Shown: piece by piece, positions 8,387 to 21,706 of the stretch | How the letters are laid out: each line of letters opens with the position of its first letter | How positions within the stretch are numbered: the first letter of the stretch is position 1 | Source of the DNA: Reyranella sp. CPCC 100927 | Lineage (GTDB): Bacteria > Pseudomonadota > Alphaproteobacteria > Reyranellales > Reyranellaceae | Length of the DNA stretch: 64,000 nucleotides | Reading direction: 5' to 3' | Assembly (NCBI RefSeq): GCF_007859315.1 | Contig: NZ_VOHA01000014.1 | Coordinates: 62,001-126,000 of the forward strand | Program-made: the position numbers and the translations under genes | The notes under the pieces: model-generated | Seen by the model: only the letters and a program-made list of their open reading frames with translations | What the model was told of the DNA's origin: nothing | Databases searched by the model: none

Positions 8387-9568
8387 ATGGCTCCCGACCG
8401 TGGCAAGGCGCTTACGGGGTATGGACGGATGCTGCCAGCGTTGTCGGACTCGGACCTGGGCGTCGTTGAAGCACTGCAAGAGGCAGCGCTCGATCCGAGC
8501 CTGTGGAGCGAGGCCGTCGGGCACGTTGCAAGCCGGATCGGCGGTATCGGCGGCGGCATCCTCACGCAGGATCCTGTGCTCCGGACGGGATCGGCCCTGG
8601 CAGGATTCGGCATCGAGCTCTCCCGCACGCACCAGTATTTCGAGCACTACGCCCATGTGAACCCGATGCTCCACGGCGTCACCGTTCCGGCGCTGGGACA
8701 GCCGCTGACGACGGCGATGCTGATGCCGCGCCACGCGTTCACGATGACCGAGTTCTTCAATGACTGGATCCGGCCACAGGATTTCAGCGACGCGGTCGGC
8801 GTGGTGGTGCATCGCGACGGCGCGCAGTTCACCTGGTTGTCGGCAATGCGGCCACGGCGTGCCGAGGCGCTCGATCAGGACGACCTCGATACCCTGGCGC
8901 GGTTGGCCCCGCATGTGACGCGCGCGCTGCGCGTGGCACAGCGCCTGGGTGTGCTCGATGATCGTCATCGTGCGTTGCAGGACGCGCTTGCCCATGTGAC
9001 GCATGCGACGATGCTGGTCGATCGGCGCGGTCGGCTGGTCTTCGCCAATCCGGCGGCCGAGGCGCTTCTGGGCGCGCGCGACCCGCTGACCGTGGCGCAT
9101 GGGCGTGTGAGCGCACGCAACGCCGCCGCGGATGCCGTGTTGCAGGCGGCCCTCGCGCGCAGCGCGGCAGGCTCGCGCGATGCGTTGCCTGGCGTTACGG
9201 ATGTCACCTTGCCGCGGGATGGACGGCGACCTTTGGTGCTGAATGTGGTACCGGCCGGTGAGCGCAGTGCCGATCGACTGGACCCCGAGTTGCGGGTCGC
9301 GGCGATCCTGATCGTGGCTGATCCCGACGTGCGGCCGTGGCCGCGGATCGAAGGCTTCCTGCATGCCTACGGCCTGACGCCTGCCGAAGGCAGGGTGTTG
9401 AACGCCGTCATCGACGGCGACGGGGTGGACGGGATCGCCGGTCGGCTGGGTGTCGGCCGGGCCACGGTGAAGACCCATCTCAACCGGATTCTGGCCAAGA
9501 CCGGCACCACGCGGCAGAACGAGCTTGTCCGGCTGGTCGCCGGCACCCTGCCGCCGTTGCGCGGTTGA
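8387..9568 (+). CDS. LuxR-type helix-turn-helix regulator, paralog 3 of 4
   Basis: 393 residues from ATG 8387 (ATG 8429 is an alternative nearer the conserved VEALQEAALDPSLW). It contains EFFNDWIRPQDF in the sensor part, the PAS-like HATMLVDRRGRLVFANPAAE, and a C-terminal LuxR domain starting LTPAEGRVLNAVIDGDGVD and ending VGRATVKTHLNRILAKTGTT. Paralogs 1, 2 and 3 are nearly superimposable in layout, and the recognition-helix region is also very alike at DNA level. It ends 17 bp before paralog 4. Confidence 0.82.
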   Translation: MAPDRGKALTGYGRMLPALSDSDLGVVEALQEAALDPSLWSEAVGHVASRIGGIGGGILTQDPVLRTGSALAGFGIELSRTHQYFEHYAHVNPMLHGVTVPALGQPLTTAMLMPRHAFTMTEFFNDWIRPQDFSDAVGVVVHRDGAQFTWLSAMRPRRAEALDQDDLDTLARLAPHVTRALRVAQRLGVLDDRHRALQDALAHVTHATMLVDRRGRLVFANPAAEALLGARDPLTVAHGRVSARNAAADAVLQAALARSAAGSRDALPGVTDVTLPRDGRRPLVLNVVPAGERSADRLDPELRVAAILIVADPDVRPWPRIEGFLHAYGLTPAEGRVLNAVIDGDGVDGIAGRLGVGRATVKTHLNRILAKTGTTRQNELVRLVAGTLPPLRG

Positions 9569-9585
9569 CGGACGTCTGCCTGGCG

Positions 9586-10704
9586 ATGTCGGCGACCGGT
9601 GACCTTCACATAGTCGGTTTGATCCAGGACGCCGCCCTCGACCCGACGCTCTGGCCCTCGGTTGTCGAACGCTTGGTGCACCAACTCGACGGCGCCGCCG
9701 GCGGCCTGGTCGTCAGCGATCGTCGCAGCGGGTTCACGCTGGCGGCTCAGGGATTCGATCCGGCCCGCGTGGGGCAGTATTTTGACCACTACGTGCATCT
9801 CGATCCGATGCTGCGGGGCCGATCGTCCCTGGGCCATCCGATGATTTCGTCGACGCTGTTGCCCGATGGTGCCTTTCTGAAGAGCGAATTCTTCAACGAC
9901 TGGTTCGCACCTCAAGGATTTCGCGACTGTCTCAGTGCCGTCGTGCATCGCGAGACCGAACGTTTGACCCGGATTCACATCGTTCCACGCCAATGCCCGG
10001 AGGATCTCTCGGCGCGGGACATGGGCAGGTTCGCCCGGATCCTACCGTTTCTCATCCGCGCGCTGCGCGTGTCGCAACGGCTCGAGCTGCTGAGCGACCG
10101 GCTGTGCGCTCACCGGGATGCGCTGGGCACCGTCGCACATGCGATCATGTTGCTCGATCGCGGCGGCCGCCTGGCGTTTGCCAATCCGCCAGCGGAGAAA
10201 TTGCTGCGCGCGGCGAAGCCTCTTGCCCTGAGGGACGGCCGCCTGGTGGCATGCGATGCGGGAACCAACGCTGTGCTGCAGGCAGCGATGGCGCGTGCCA
10301 TGCACGAGGGTGGCGACGAACTCGGCGGTGTTCAGGAACTGACCGTGCAGCGGCTACGACGACGGTCGTTGATGATGAGTGTCGTGCCGATCAGCCGGCG
10401 CATGACGGATCGCGTCGAGGCCAGCGGGCAACCGGCTGCCATGATCATGGTCGTCGATTCGGAGGTGCGGCCGTGGTCCCGGTTGGACGGCGTTGTTCGT
10501 GCTTATGGCCTGACGTCGGCCGAAGGTCGGGTCCTGGAGGCCATTGTCGATCGGGCCGGGCTGGGCGAGGCAGCCGATCGGCTGCGTATCAGCCGGGCCA
10601 CCGTAAAGACCCACCTGAATCGGATCCTGGCCAAGACCGGCACCACACGGCAGAGCGAATTGATCCGGCTGGTTGCCGGCTCGCTGCCGCCGCTGAACGG
10701 CTAA
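9586..10704 (+). CDS. LuxR-type helix-turn-helix regulator, paralog 4 of 4
   Basis: 372 residues from ATG 9586, chosen because the conserved LHIVGLIQDAALDPTLW begins nine residues later; the open frame upstream is a shadow of paralog 3. It has EFFNDWFAPQGFRDCL, a more divergent PAS-like segment (HAIMLLDRGGRLAFANPPAE), and a C-terminal domain with LTSAEGRVLEAIVDRAG and ISRATVKTHLNRILAKTGTT. Only 17 bp separate it from paralog 3, so the two are probably co-transcribed. The central part is the least similar of the set. Confidence 0.8.
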   Translation: MSATGDLHIVGLIQDAALDPTLWPSVVERLVHQLDGAAGGLVVSDRRSGFTLAAQGFDPARVGQYFDHYVHLDPMLRGRSSLGHPMISSTLLPDGAFLKSEFFNDWFAPQGFRDCLSAVVHRETERLTRIHIVPRQCPEDLSARDMGRFARILPFLIRALRVSQRLELLSDRLCAHRDALGTVAHAIMLLDRGGRLAFANPPAEKLLRAAKPLALRDGRLVACDAGTNAVLQAAMARAMHEGGDELGGVQELTVQRLRRRSLMMSVVPISRRMTDRVEASGQPAAMIMVVDSEVRPWSRLDGVVRAYGLTSAEGRVLEAIVDRAGLGEAADRLRISRATVKTHLNRILAKTGTTRQSELIRLVAGSLPPLNG

Positions 10705-10756
10705 CGTCAGGGCCGGCTCTGCAAGTCAATCAGTCCGCCGGGCCGAGCAAGGGTGT

Positions 10757-11611
10757 CTAGCCTGCCAACTGTCCCTGCAGCACGGCCCATTGGTCCAGGA
10801 TCGGCAGGACACGATCTTCGCCTTCCGCCGGCAGACTGAACACCACGCGGTCGATACCGATCTTCCGGCAGAAGCGCAGGCGCTCGATATCGGGCGGCGT
10901 GCGGAAGATCGAGATCGGCACGTCAGCCGGATCGCGGCCAGCCTCCCGCGCCATGGCGCGGAACGCCTCGACCAACTTGCCCAGCCCGTCCTTTTCCAGG
11001 CGGTCGGCGTGCGGGATCCAGCCATTGCCGTAGCGCACGGCGCGCCGCGCGGCGAAGGGAAACGCACCACCCACGATCACCGGCGGATGTGGCTTCTGCA
11101 CCGGCTTGGGCCATTGGTTCATCGGATCGAAATTGACGAACGCGCCGTGATACGACGCCGCATCGCGGGTCCAGATCGCTTTCATCGCCGCGATGCGCTC
11201 GCTCACCAGCTTGTGGCGCGTGGCGAAGACCGTGCCGTGGTTCTCCATCTCGTCCTGGTTCCAGCCGTTACCGACACCGAACAGGAAGCGTCCGGCCGAC
11301 AGCTGGTCCAGAGTCGACACCATCTTGGCGGTGATGATCGGATCGCGCTGGTTCACCAGGCAGATGCCGGTGCCGACCTTCAGCGTCGTCGTGACGGCAG
11401 CCGCGGCGCCCAGCGCCAGGAACGGGTCCATCAGTTCGTAGTAGGGCCGGATCAACGGTCCGCCGCCGGGATACGGGCTCTTGCGCGACAGCGGGATGTG
11501 CGTGTGCTCCGGCACCCACAACGATTCGAAACCACGATCTTCCAGGGCCCTGCCCAGCGCGGTGGGGCTCATGGAGTCTGCGGTGAAGAACATCACGGCG
11601 CCGATTTTCAT
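10757..11611 (-). CDS. luciferase-like (LLM) F420-dependent oxidoreductase
   Basis: 284 residues with the TIM-barrel luciferase-like fold: MKIGAVMFFTADSMSPTALG at the N terminus, FESLWVPEHTHIPLSRKSPY, VGTGICLVNQRDPIITAK, GRFLFGVGNGWNQDEM and PHPPVIVGGAFPFAARRA. This matches the subfamily usually annotated as F420-dependent (TIGR03619 type), although FMN use cannot be excluded from sequence. It is convergent with LuxR paralog 4 and starts 64 bp downstream of the SDR on the same strand. A clear paralog lies at 41181-42023. The substrate is unknown. Confidence 0.85.
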   Translation of the reverse strand: MKIGAVMFFTADSMSPTALGRALEDRGFESLWVPEHTHIPLSRKSPYPGGGPLIRPYYELMDPFLALGAAAAVTTTLKVGTGICLVNQRDPIITAKMVSTLDQLSAGRFLFGVGNGWNQDEMENHGTVFATRHKLVSERIAAMKAIWTRDAASYHGAFVNFDPMNQWPKPVQKPHPPVIVGGAFPFAARRAVRYGNGWIPHADRLEKDGLGKLVEAFRAMAREAGRDPADVPISIFRTPPDIERLRFCRKIGIDRVVFSLPAEGEDRVLPILDQWAVLQGQLAG

Positions 11612-11675
11612 GGTGATGACCTTTCGCGCCCGATCGTTGTCGTCGCGGTGATCATGCGCGCGCCGTCCATGCCTC

Positions 11676-12425
11676 TCAATGGAATGTGCGGCCCGAGTCG
11701 ATCACCAGAGTCTGGCCGGTCATGGTGTTGGTGCGGCACATGGTGACCACCTGGTCGGCGACATCGTCCTTGTCGGCCGCCTTGCGCAGCAGTGCGGTCT
11801 TGGCGGCGGTCTCGATCTGCTCCGGCCGCAGGTTCGCGGTGGCGCGCGTGCCCTCGAGCAGGCCGGGTGCGACGCAGTTCACCAGCACCTCGGGCGCCAG
11901 TGCCACGGCCATGCACTTGGTGAGATGGATCAGGCCGGCCTTGGACACGGCATAGGCGATCGAGGAACCGGTGGGGCCCAGGCCCGCGACCGAGGAGATG
12001 TTGACGATCCGCCCGTTGCCTTGGCGCTTCATGACCGGGGCGACGGCCTTGCAGCACAGCATCGGGCCGGTGAGATTGATGTCGATGATCTTCGTCCATT
12101 CCTCGTAGGTGAGGTTGTCGAGATCGGGGAAGGGGATTGCCTTGTTGTAGGCGGCGTCGTTGACCAGGATATCGAGCCGCCCGAAACGCTTCACGACATC
12201 GTCGACCAGACGCTGCACCTGATCGCGCTGGGTCACGTCGCAGCCGAAGGCAGCGGCCGAGACCTGATGCTTCTCCAGGTCGCGCGCCACGCCCTCGGCC
12301 TGATCCCGGCTGCGGGCATAGACGACGGCGATGTGACAGCCTTGCGCGGCGAGCGCGTGGCAGATGCGCTGGCCCAACCCGCCATTGCCGCCGGTGACGA
12401 CGGCGACCGCCCCCTTCAGGTCCAT
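11676..12425 (-). CDS. short-chain dehydrogenase/reductase (SDR)
   Basis: 249 residues from ATG 12425, preceded by GGGAGGAACGC. The cofactor loop is VVTGGNGGLGQRI, the structural NDAAYN replaces NNAG, and the catalytic Ser and Tyr-x3-Lys are present (ISSVAGLGPTGSSIAYAVSK). The C-terminal LVIDSGRTFH closes a classical SDR. NADPH preference is suggested by the ARSRDQ at the end of beta-2. It lies between a luciferase-like oxidoreductase and a flavin monooxygenase on one strand, which suggests a shared catabolic route of unknown substrate. Confidence 0.88.
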   Translation of the reverse strand: MDLKGAVAVVTGGNGGLGQRICHALAAQGCHIAVVYARSRDQAEGVARDLEKHQVSAAAFGCDVTQRDQVQRLVDDVVKRFGRLDILVNDAAYNKAIPFPDLDNLTYEEWTKIIDINLTGPMLCCKAVAPVMKRQGNGRIVNISSVAGLGPTGSSIAYAVSKAGLIHLTKCMAVALAPEVLVNCVAPGLLEGTRATANLRPEQIETAAKTALLRKAADKDDVADQVVTMCRTNTMTGQTLVIDSGRTFH

Positions 12426-12452
12426 GCGTTCCTCCCTTGCATCAACCACAGT

Positions 12453-12531
12453 GTCATCCCGAGCGCAGCGAGGGATCTTCCAGGAGTGGAGTCCCCTGTC
12501 GTGGGAGATCCCTCGCTGCGCTCGCGATGAC
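12453..12531. repeat. dispersed palindromic repeat, family A
   Basis: Two inverted arms, GTCATCCCGAGCGCAGCGAG and its near complement ending GCTGCGCTCGCGATGAC, flank a short divergent centre. It sits just downstream of the monooxygenase stop and upstream of the SDR start. Sister copies are at 21629, 28546 and 41075, with half copies near 30590 and 61539. It would fold into a long hairpin in RNA. Confidence 0.85.
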
Positions 12532-12535
12532 GGAA

Positions 12536-14176
<1,641 letters not shown>

Positions 14177-14312
14177 TGGCTGTCGCTCCTGCAGGCGATG
14201 TCGACAAATCTGCTGCCCATTAAAGCAGATCGCGGCCGGGCAATCCCGCCCGGTCGCGTAAATCTGACATGCAGGCAGGAGGGGCCGGCCGGCCTTGGCC
14301 GCCGCCCAGGCA

Positions 14313-15764
14313 CTACCAGGGCAACGTGAAGGTTTTGCAGTTGGTGAAGGACTTCATGGCCTCCTGGACACCCTCCTTGTAGCCCAGGCCGGAATCCTTG
14401 ATACCACCGAACGGGGTCAGCTCGATGCGGTAGCCTGGCACCTCCCACAGGTTCACGGTGCCCACGTTCAGTTCCTGCGCCAGCCGGGTGGCGACGTCCA
14501 TGCGGTTGGTGCACACACCGGAGGACAGGCCGAAGGCTGTACCGTTGGCGATGGCGATAGCCTCATCAACGTTCTTGAAAGTGATGATTGGCGAGACCGG
14601 GCCGAAGGTTTCCTCGGACACCACGGTCATGCCGGGCTGCACCCGGTCCAGCACCGTCGGCGCGTAGAGTGCGCCGTCGCGCTGGTTGCCGGCCAGCAGC
14701 CGCGCACCGTGCGCGATGGCCTCCTGAACGCGCGCCTCGAACAGTCGCGCGGCCGGTTCGTCGATGACGGTGCCCATCTGGTTGGTGCGATCCGCTGGGT
14801 CGCCATGACGCCAGCGGCGCGTTTTTTCGACTACCTGTTCCGTGAAGCTGTCCGCCACGGCCTGGTGAACCAGCATGCGCTTGACGGCGGTGCAGCGCTG
14901 GCCCGAGTTCTTGTACGAGCCCTGCACGGCAAGATCAGACGCCTTGTCGAGGTCGGCATCGTCCATGACGATCAGCGGATCGTTGCCGCCAAGTTCCAGG
15001 ACGATGCGGCGATAGCCTGCCTTGGCCGCGATGTATTTGCCGATGCCGACGCCGCCGGTAAAGGTGATGAGGTCGACATGCGCGTGCGTCAGAAGCTCGT
15101 CGCAGATCTCGGGCGGATCGCCTGTCACGACCTGCAGCATCTGTGGCGGCAGCCCGGCCTCGTACAGCAGGTCAGCGAAGTACAACGCTGACAGCGGTAC
15201 CTTTTCAGACGGTTTGAGGATCATGCGGTTGTTGGTGGCGATGCTGGGCACCACCTTGTGCGCCACCTGGTTCATCGGGTGGTTGAAGGGCGTGATGGCG
15301 GTGATCACGCCCAGCAGCGGCTCGCGCATGGTGATGACCTTGCGTTTCTTGCCGTGCGGTGTGAGATCACACGAGAAGACCTGGCCGTCGTCGCGCAGCA
15401 CCTCGCTGGCGCCGAAGCCCAGTACGTCGCAGACGCGGCCGATCTCGTACAGGCTGTCCATCTTCGACAACCCCGATTCAGCGGTGATCAGGTCGGAGGC
15501 CTCCTCGCTCCGCTTGCGCAGCAGCGCGGCGGCCCGCTGCAGGATCGCGGCCCGCTCGTAGCGCGACAATGTCGGTCGGTAGGCATGGCCGATCGCGATC
15601 GCGCGCTGGACGTCCTCGACGCTGGCCGCCGCAACCGTGCCGACGCGCTCGCCATTGTAGGGATTGAAGACGTCGAGGCCACGCTGCGTGCGCCGCTGCT
15701 CGCCGCCGATGCGCAGTCCCTCGATCCGATAGAGGGCGCTGTCGCGAATCCGGTGATCGCTCAT
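14313..15764 (-). CDS. phnY: phosphonoacetaldehyde dehydrogenase (NAD-dependent aldehyde dehydrogenase)
   Basis: 483 residues, close to the size of Sinorhizobium PhnY. Aldehyde dehydrogenase motifs are [17 protein letters not shown] (general-base Glu in LELGG) and [14 protein letters not shown] with the catalytic Cys. It oxidises phosphonoacetaldehyde to phosphonoacetate. The assignment rests on context: its start overlaps the stop of an iron alcohol dehydrogenase by 4 nt, and phnA, phnE, phnC and phnD precede that gene. It is the last gene of the operon; a 136-bp gap separates it from the monooxygenase. Confidence 0.85.
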   Translation of the reverse strand: MSDHRIRDSALYRIEGLRIGGEQRRTQRGLDVFNPYNGERVGTVAAASVEDVQRAIAIGHAYRPTLSRYERAAILQRAAALLRKRSEEASDLITAESGLSKMDSLYEIGRVCDVLGFGASEVLRDDGQVFSCDLTPHGKKRKVITMREPLLGVITAITPFNHPMNQVAHKVVPSIATNNRMILKPSEKVPLSALYFADLLYEAGLPPQMLQVVTGDPPEICDELLTHAHVDLITFTGGVGIGKYIAAKAGYRRIVLELGGNDPLIVMDDADLDKASDLAVQGSYKNSGQRCTAVKRMLVHQAVADSFTEQVVEKTRRWRHGDPADRTNQMGTVIDEPAARLFEARVQEAIAHGARLLAGNQRDGALYAPTVLDRVQPGMTVVSEETFGPVSPIITFKNVDEAIAIANGTAFGLSSGVCTNRMDVATRLAQELNVGTVNLWEVPGYRIELTPFGGIKDSGLGYKEGVQEAMKSFTNCKTFTLPW

Positions 15765-16858
15765 GCGACCTCCATGGCCTGGGTGCCGATGAAATTGCGG
15801 CCCCGCGCGCCGGTCAGGGCATGCGCCACCATGCTGGCGGCCTGGTCGTCGCTGACGCCGTAGTCGGCAAACCGGGTCTTGACTCCGAGTTGCTCGATGA
15901 ACGACGTCAGGCGTTGCGGCGCCTGGTCGAGTGGCCCCAGCGCGCGCGCCAGCACCCGGTCACGCTCGATACTGCGTCCCAGCGCGCGCTGGAGCACCAT
16001 CGGCAACGAGAACGAGCAGGCAATGCCATGCGGCAGCCCGTAGCGCAGTGTCATTTCGTAGGAGATCGAGTGCGCCAGCGCGGTGCGGGTGTTGCTGAAC
16101 GCCATGCCGGCCTTCAGCGCCGCCAGCGCCATGCGCGCGCGCAGGGCCAGGCTGGAGGGCTCTTGCATCAGCGCGGGCAGTGTCGCCAGGATCTCGCGTG
16201 CCGCGGCAATCGCAAACGTGTCGGACAGCGGATTGGCATTCACGTTCCAGATCGATTCGAGCGCGTGCGACAGTGCATCGAGTCCGCTATGCAGGGTCAC
16301 CCCGGCTGGCAGCGACAGCATCAACTCGGGGTCGACGATCGCGATGCTGGGCCAGGTCTCGGCGAGGTGCAGCGAATGCTTCACTTGGCGGCGGCGATCC
16401 CAGATCGTTGCCCAGGGTGTCACCTCGCTGCCGGTGCCGGCCGTGGTCGGCACGGCAATCAAGGTCTTCACGCGTGTCGGCGTGATCGCACGGCCGGCCG
16501 AGAGCGCCGCCATGATCTCGTCGAAACCGCCGCTTTGCGTGCCCACCATCAGTGCCTTGGCGGTGTCGATCGCGCTGCCACCGCCCAGTGCGATGATGGC
16601 ATCGACGTCGCCGGCATGGGCCCAGAACGCGTCGTATTGCGCGGTCAGTTCGGCGACATCGGGATTGGGCTGCAGATTGTCGATGACGCCACGCAACTGG
16701 GTCTTCAACAGCGCCTCGATACGCGCCACGAGGCCCAGGGCACGTGCTTCCGGGAAGGTCACGAGGATGGCACGGCGAGAGCCCAGCAGGCCGGGCAGGG
16801 ACGACAAGGTTCCTGCCCCGTACACGCTGCGTACGGGATTGAAGTACTCGAGCGACAT
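15761..16858 (-). CDS. iron-containing (group III) alcohol dehydrogenase, probable phosphonate alcohol/aldehyde dehydrogenase
   Basis: 365 residues of the iron alcohol dehydrogenase family: GGGSAIDTAKAL for NAD(P) binding and metal ligands in HSGLDALSHALESIWN and YGLPHGIACSFSLP. Relatives in phosphonate biosynthesis (PhpC type) interconvert phosphonoacetaldehyde and 2-hydroxyethylphosphonate. Its place between phnA and phnY, with a 4-nt overlap into phnY, suggests that here it oxidises hydroxyethylphosphonate to phosphonoacetaldehyde. That role is inference; it could also act on another phosphonate alcohol. Confidence 0.82.
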   Translation of the reverse strand: MSLEYFNPVRSVYGAGTLSSLPGLLGSRRAILVTFPEARALGLVARIEALLKTQLRGVIDNLQPNPDVAELTAQYDAFWAHAGDVDAIIALGGGSAIDTAKALMVGTQSGGFDEIMAALSAGRAITPTRVKTLIAVPTTAGTGSEVTPWATIWDRRRQVKHSLHLAETWPSIAIVDPELMLSLPAGVTLHSGLDALSHALESIWNVNANPLSDTFAIAAAREILATLPALMQEPSSLALRARMALAALKAGMAFSNTRTALAHSISYEMTLRYGLPHGIACSFSLPMVLQRALGRSIERDRVLARALGPLDQAPQRLTSFIEQLGVKTRFADYGVSDDQAASMVAHALTGARGRNFIGTQAMEVA

Positions 16859-16866
16859 GTAGGCCT

Positions 16867-19725
<2,859 letters not shown>

Positions 19726-19729
<4 letters not shown>

Positions 19730-20604
19730 TTCATCGTCCTCAGGTCGAGGTTGAGCAGCTTGGCGGCATCGCGAATGACGTCGTAGGCCGCGTCGTTCGT
19801 CGGATGGAAGCCGTTGAGCTCACCCTGGTCCGACCACGGTACGTTCTTCACTTCGAGGAAGGCGGCCTGGATGCGTTTCTTCAGGTCGGAATCGAGATCC
19901 TTACGCCAGACCGTGGGCGATTCGGGGATCGGCTCTGACTTCCACACCACCACCAGGTCTTCCCGCTTGGCGAGTCCCTTGGCGATGGCGGCGTCCAGGA
20001 TGCGATCGGCGATCGCTACGGCATCGACCTTGCGGTTCTGCACCGCCACGGCATTGGAGTCGTGCGAGCCGGAGAAGATGACGCGGCCGAAATCCTTCTC
20101 GGGATTGAACCCAGCCTTCATCAGGCCGGCCTTGGGAAACAGATGCCCCGATGTCGAGCTGGGATCGACGAAGGCGAAGGTTTTTCCCTTCAGGTCGGTG
20201 ACGCTTTTGATGCCACTCTCTTTATGGGCGACGATCAGGCTGTGGTAGAACGTGCGGCCCGCCTTCTTGGTCTCGGCGACGGCGAACGCCTCGATCGGGG
20301 CCACCGTGGCGCCGAGCACGTACGAGAATGGGCCGAGATAAGCCACGTCGAGCCGCTTGGAACGCAGGGCCTCGATCACGCCGTTGTAGTCGGCGGCGAC
20401 GAACGGCTTGACCGTCATGCCCAGCGCCTTGGCCAGCTGGTCCATCATCACTTGGCTGTTGGCAATCATCGCCCGCGAATCTTCTGACGGGATCAGCCCG
20501 ACGGTCAGCGTGCTCGCTGCTCGTGCCGGCCGTGCGGCGATGGCGAGCGGCGTGCCGGCAAGCGCCAGGCCCGCGGCGAGGACATGTCGTCGTGTGGTAG
20601 CCAT
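19726..20604 (-). CDS. phnD: phosphonate ABC transporter periplasmic binding protein
   Basis: 292 residues. An N-terminal signal MATTRRHVLAAGLALAGTPL ending near ARAA, followed by LTVGLIPSEDSRAM, the family start of PhnD-like receptors. Binding-pocket landmarks are VAYLGPFSYVL and FVDPSSTSGHLFPK, which hold the phosphonate group in PhnD and PtxB proteins. It is the first gene of the operon and is transcribed divergently from the LysR gene. The preferred ligand (aminoethyl-, hydroxyethyl- or phosphonoacetate) cannot be read from the sequence. Confidence 0.92.
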
Positions 20605-20737
20605 GGGGATTCCTCCAGAACGCTTCTTTGTTGTGATGGGAGGATTTTCGGTCCGGGCTTTCTATCGAACCAATTCAAATATCTGGCCAGTTGCATTGAT
20701 AAAATCTATAGTTGGCGCGAACGGAGGAATCGCGTCC
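20605..20737. promoter_or_regulatory. divergent phn / LysR control region
   Basis: The 133-bp gap between phnD (minus) and the LysR gene (plus) has a central AT-rich part (about 20660-20715), unlike the GC-rich surroundings. It contains ATC-N14-GAT half sites (ATCTGG..GCATTGAT), the sort of loose dyad LysR regulators bind. GGGAGGA near 20639 and CGGAGGA near 20721 are ribosome binding site-like. Site limits are not certain. Confidence 0.4.
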
Positions 20738-21595
20738 ATGCGCCTGACGCAGCTGCGTTCTTTCCACGCCGTCGCCACCACGGGCAGCTTCACCCAGGCG
20801 GCTGAGCGGCTGCATGTGAGCCAGCCGACCGTGACCACGCAGGTCAAGCTGCTGGAGGATCACTACAAGGTCGAGCTGTTCCACCGCCATGGACGCCGCG
20901 TGCGGCTCAGCGAAATGGGTGAACAACTGCTGCAGTTGTCGCGCCAGATCTTCAGCCTCGAGGCCGACGCGGTGCAGCTGCTGGGCGATGCCGGCGAACT
21001 GCGGTCAGGCCATCTGCGGGTGGCGGCAGTGGGGCCATCGCATGCCACCAGGATGCTGGTGGCCTTCAACCAGCGCTATCCCGGTATCCGGATCTCCGTC
21101 AGCACCGGCAATTCGCAGGACGTGCTCGACCGTCTGCTCGACTACCGCGCCGATGTCGGCGTACTGGCGCAGGTGTTTCGCGATCCGCGGTTCGTGTCGA
21201 AGCCGTTCAGCGAACACCCGGTCGTGATCTTCACATCGGCCGATCATCGCTTCGCGCGCCGGCGCAGCATCCGCATCGCCGAGCTCCATGGCGAGAAGCT
21301 GATCCTGCGCGAACCGGGATCAACGACGCGCAGAGCGCTCGAGGCCGCGCTCAAGGCGGCACGTGTGGAGCCTCACGTCGTGATGGAGATCGCCAGCCGC
21401 GAGATCATCCGCGAGGCAGTGGCGCAGGGCATCGGGATCGCCGCGGTGTCCGACGTGGAGTATGTGCCGGGACCGGGACTGCACGCCGTGCGGATCGCCG
21501 ATGCCCAGGTGCGCACCTATGCCCATGTCGTGTGTTTGGCCGAGCGGCGCGACATGCGCATGGTTCGTGCCTTCTTCGATGCCATTGGACCGTAG
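20738..21595 (+). CDS. LysR-type regulator of the phosphonate operon
   Basis: 285 residues from ATG 20738 with CGGAGGA upstream. The winged helix-turn-helix is at residues 1-60 (MRLTQLRSFHAVATTGSFTQ, then AAERLHVSQPTVTTQVKLLE). The rest is the two-lobed co-inducer domain (LRVAAVGPSHATRMLVAFNQ). Phosphonate operons for 2-aminoethylphosphonate in other proteobacteria are often run by such regulators, with an aminophosphonate as co-inducer. Divergence from phnD makes it the likely activator here. The longer upstream frame has no ribosome binding site and runs over the phnD promoter. Confidence 0.88.
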   Translation: MRLTQLRSFHAVATTGSFTQAAERLHVSQPTVTTQVKLLEDHYKVELFHRHGRRVRLSEMGEQLLQLSRQIFSLEADAVQLLGDAGELRSGHLRVAAVGPSHATRMLVAFNQRYPGIRISVSTGNSQDVLDRLLDYRADVGVLAQVFRDPRFVSKPFSEHPVVIFTSADHRFARRRSIRIAELHGEKLILREPGSTTRRALEAALKAARVEPHVVMEIASREIIREAVAQGIGIAAVSDVEYVPGPGLHAVRIADAQVRTYAHVVCLAERRDMRMVRAFFDAIGP

Positions 21596-21628
21596 GCCGA
21601 CAATCACCGTCCCCTGGTACGGAAGGCT

Positions 21629-21694
21629 GTCATCCCGAGCGCAGCGAGGGATCTGGGGAACGGCGCCTGGATCTCTCGCTGCGCTCGGGATGAC
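21629..21694. repeat. dispersed palindromic repeat, family A
   Basis: GTCATCCCGAGCGCAGCGAG at the left and CTCGCTGCGCTCGGGATGAC at the right form nearly perfect 20-bp arms around a short centre. It lies between the convergent LysR and SDR genes, a position where the hairpin could act as a bidirectional terminator. Confidence 0.88.
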
Positions 21695-21706
21695 GGGTGG
21701 TGCGAT

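Noticed and set aside
12453-12531. Family A palindromes as possible CRISPR units
   Set aside because: Copies are thousands of bases apart, are inverted in themselves and have no regularly spaced unique spacers or cas genes nearby.
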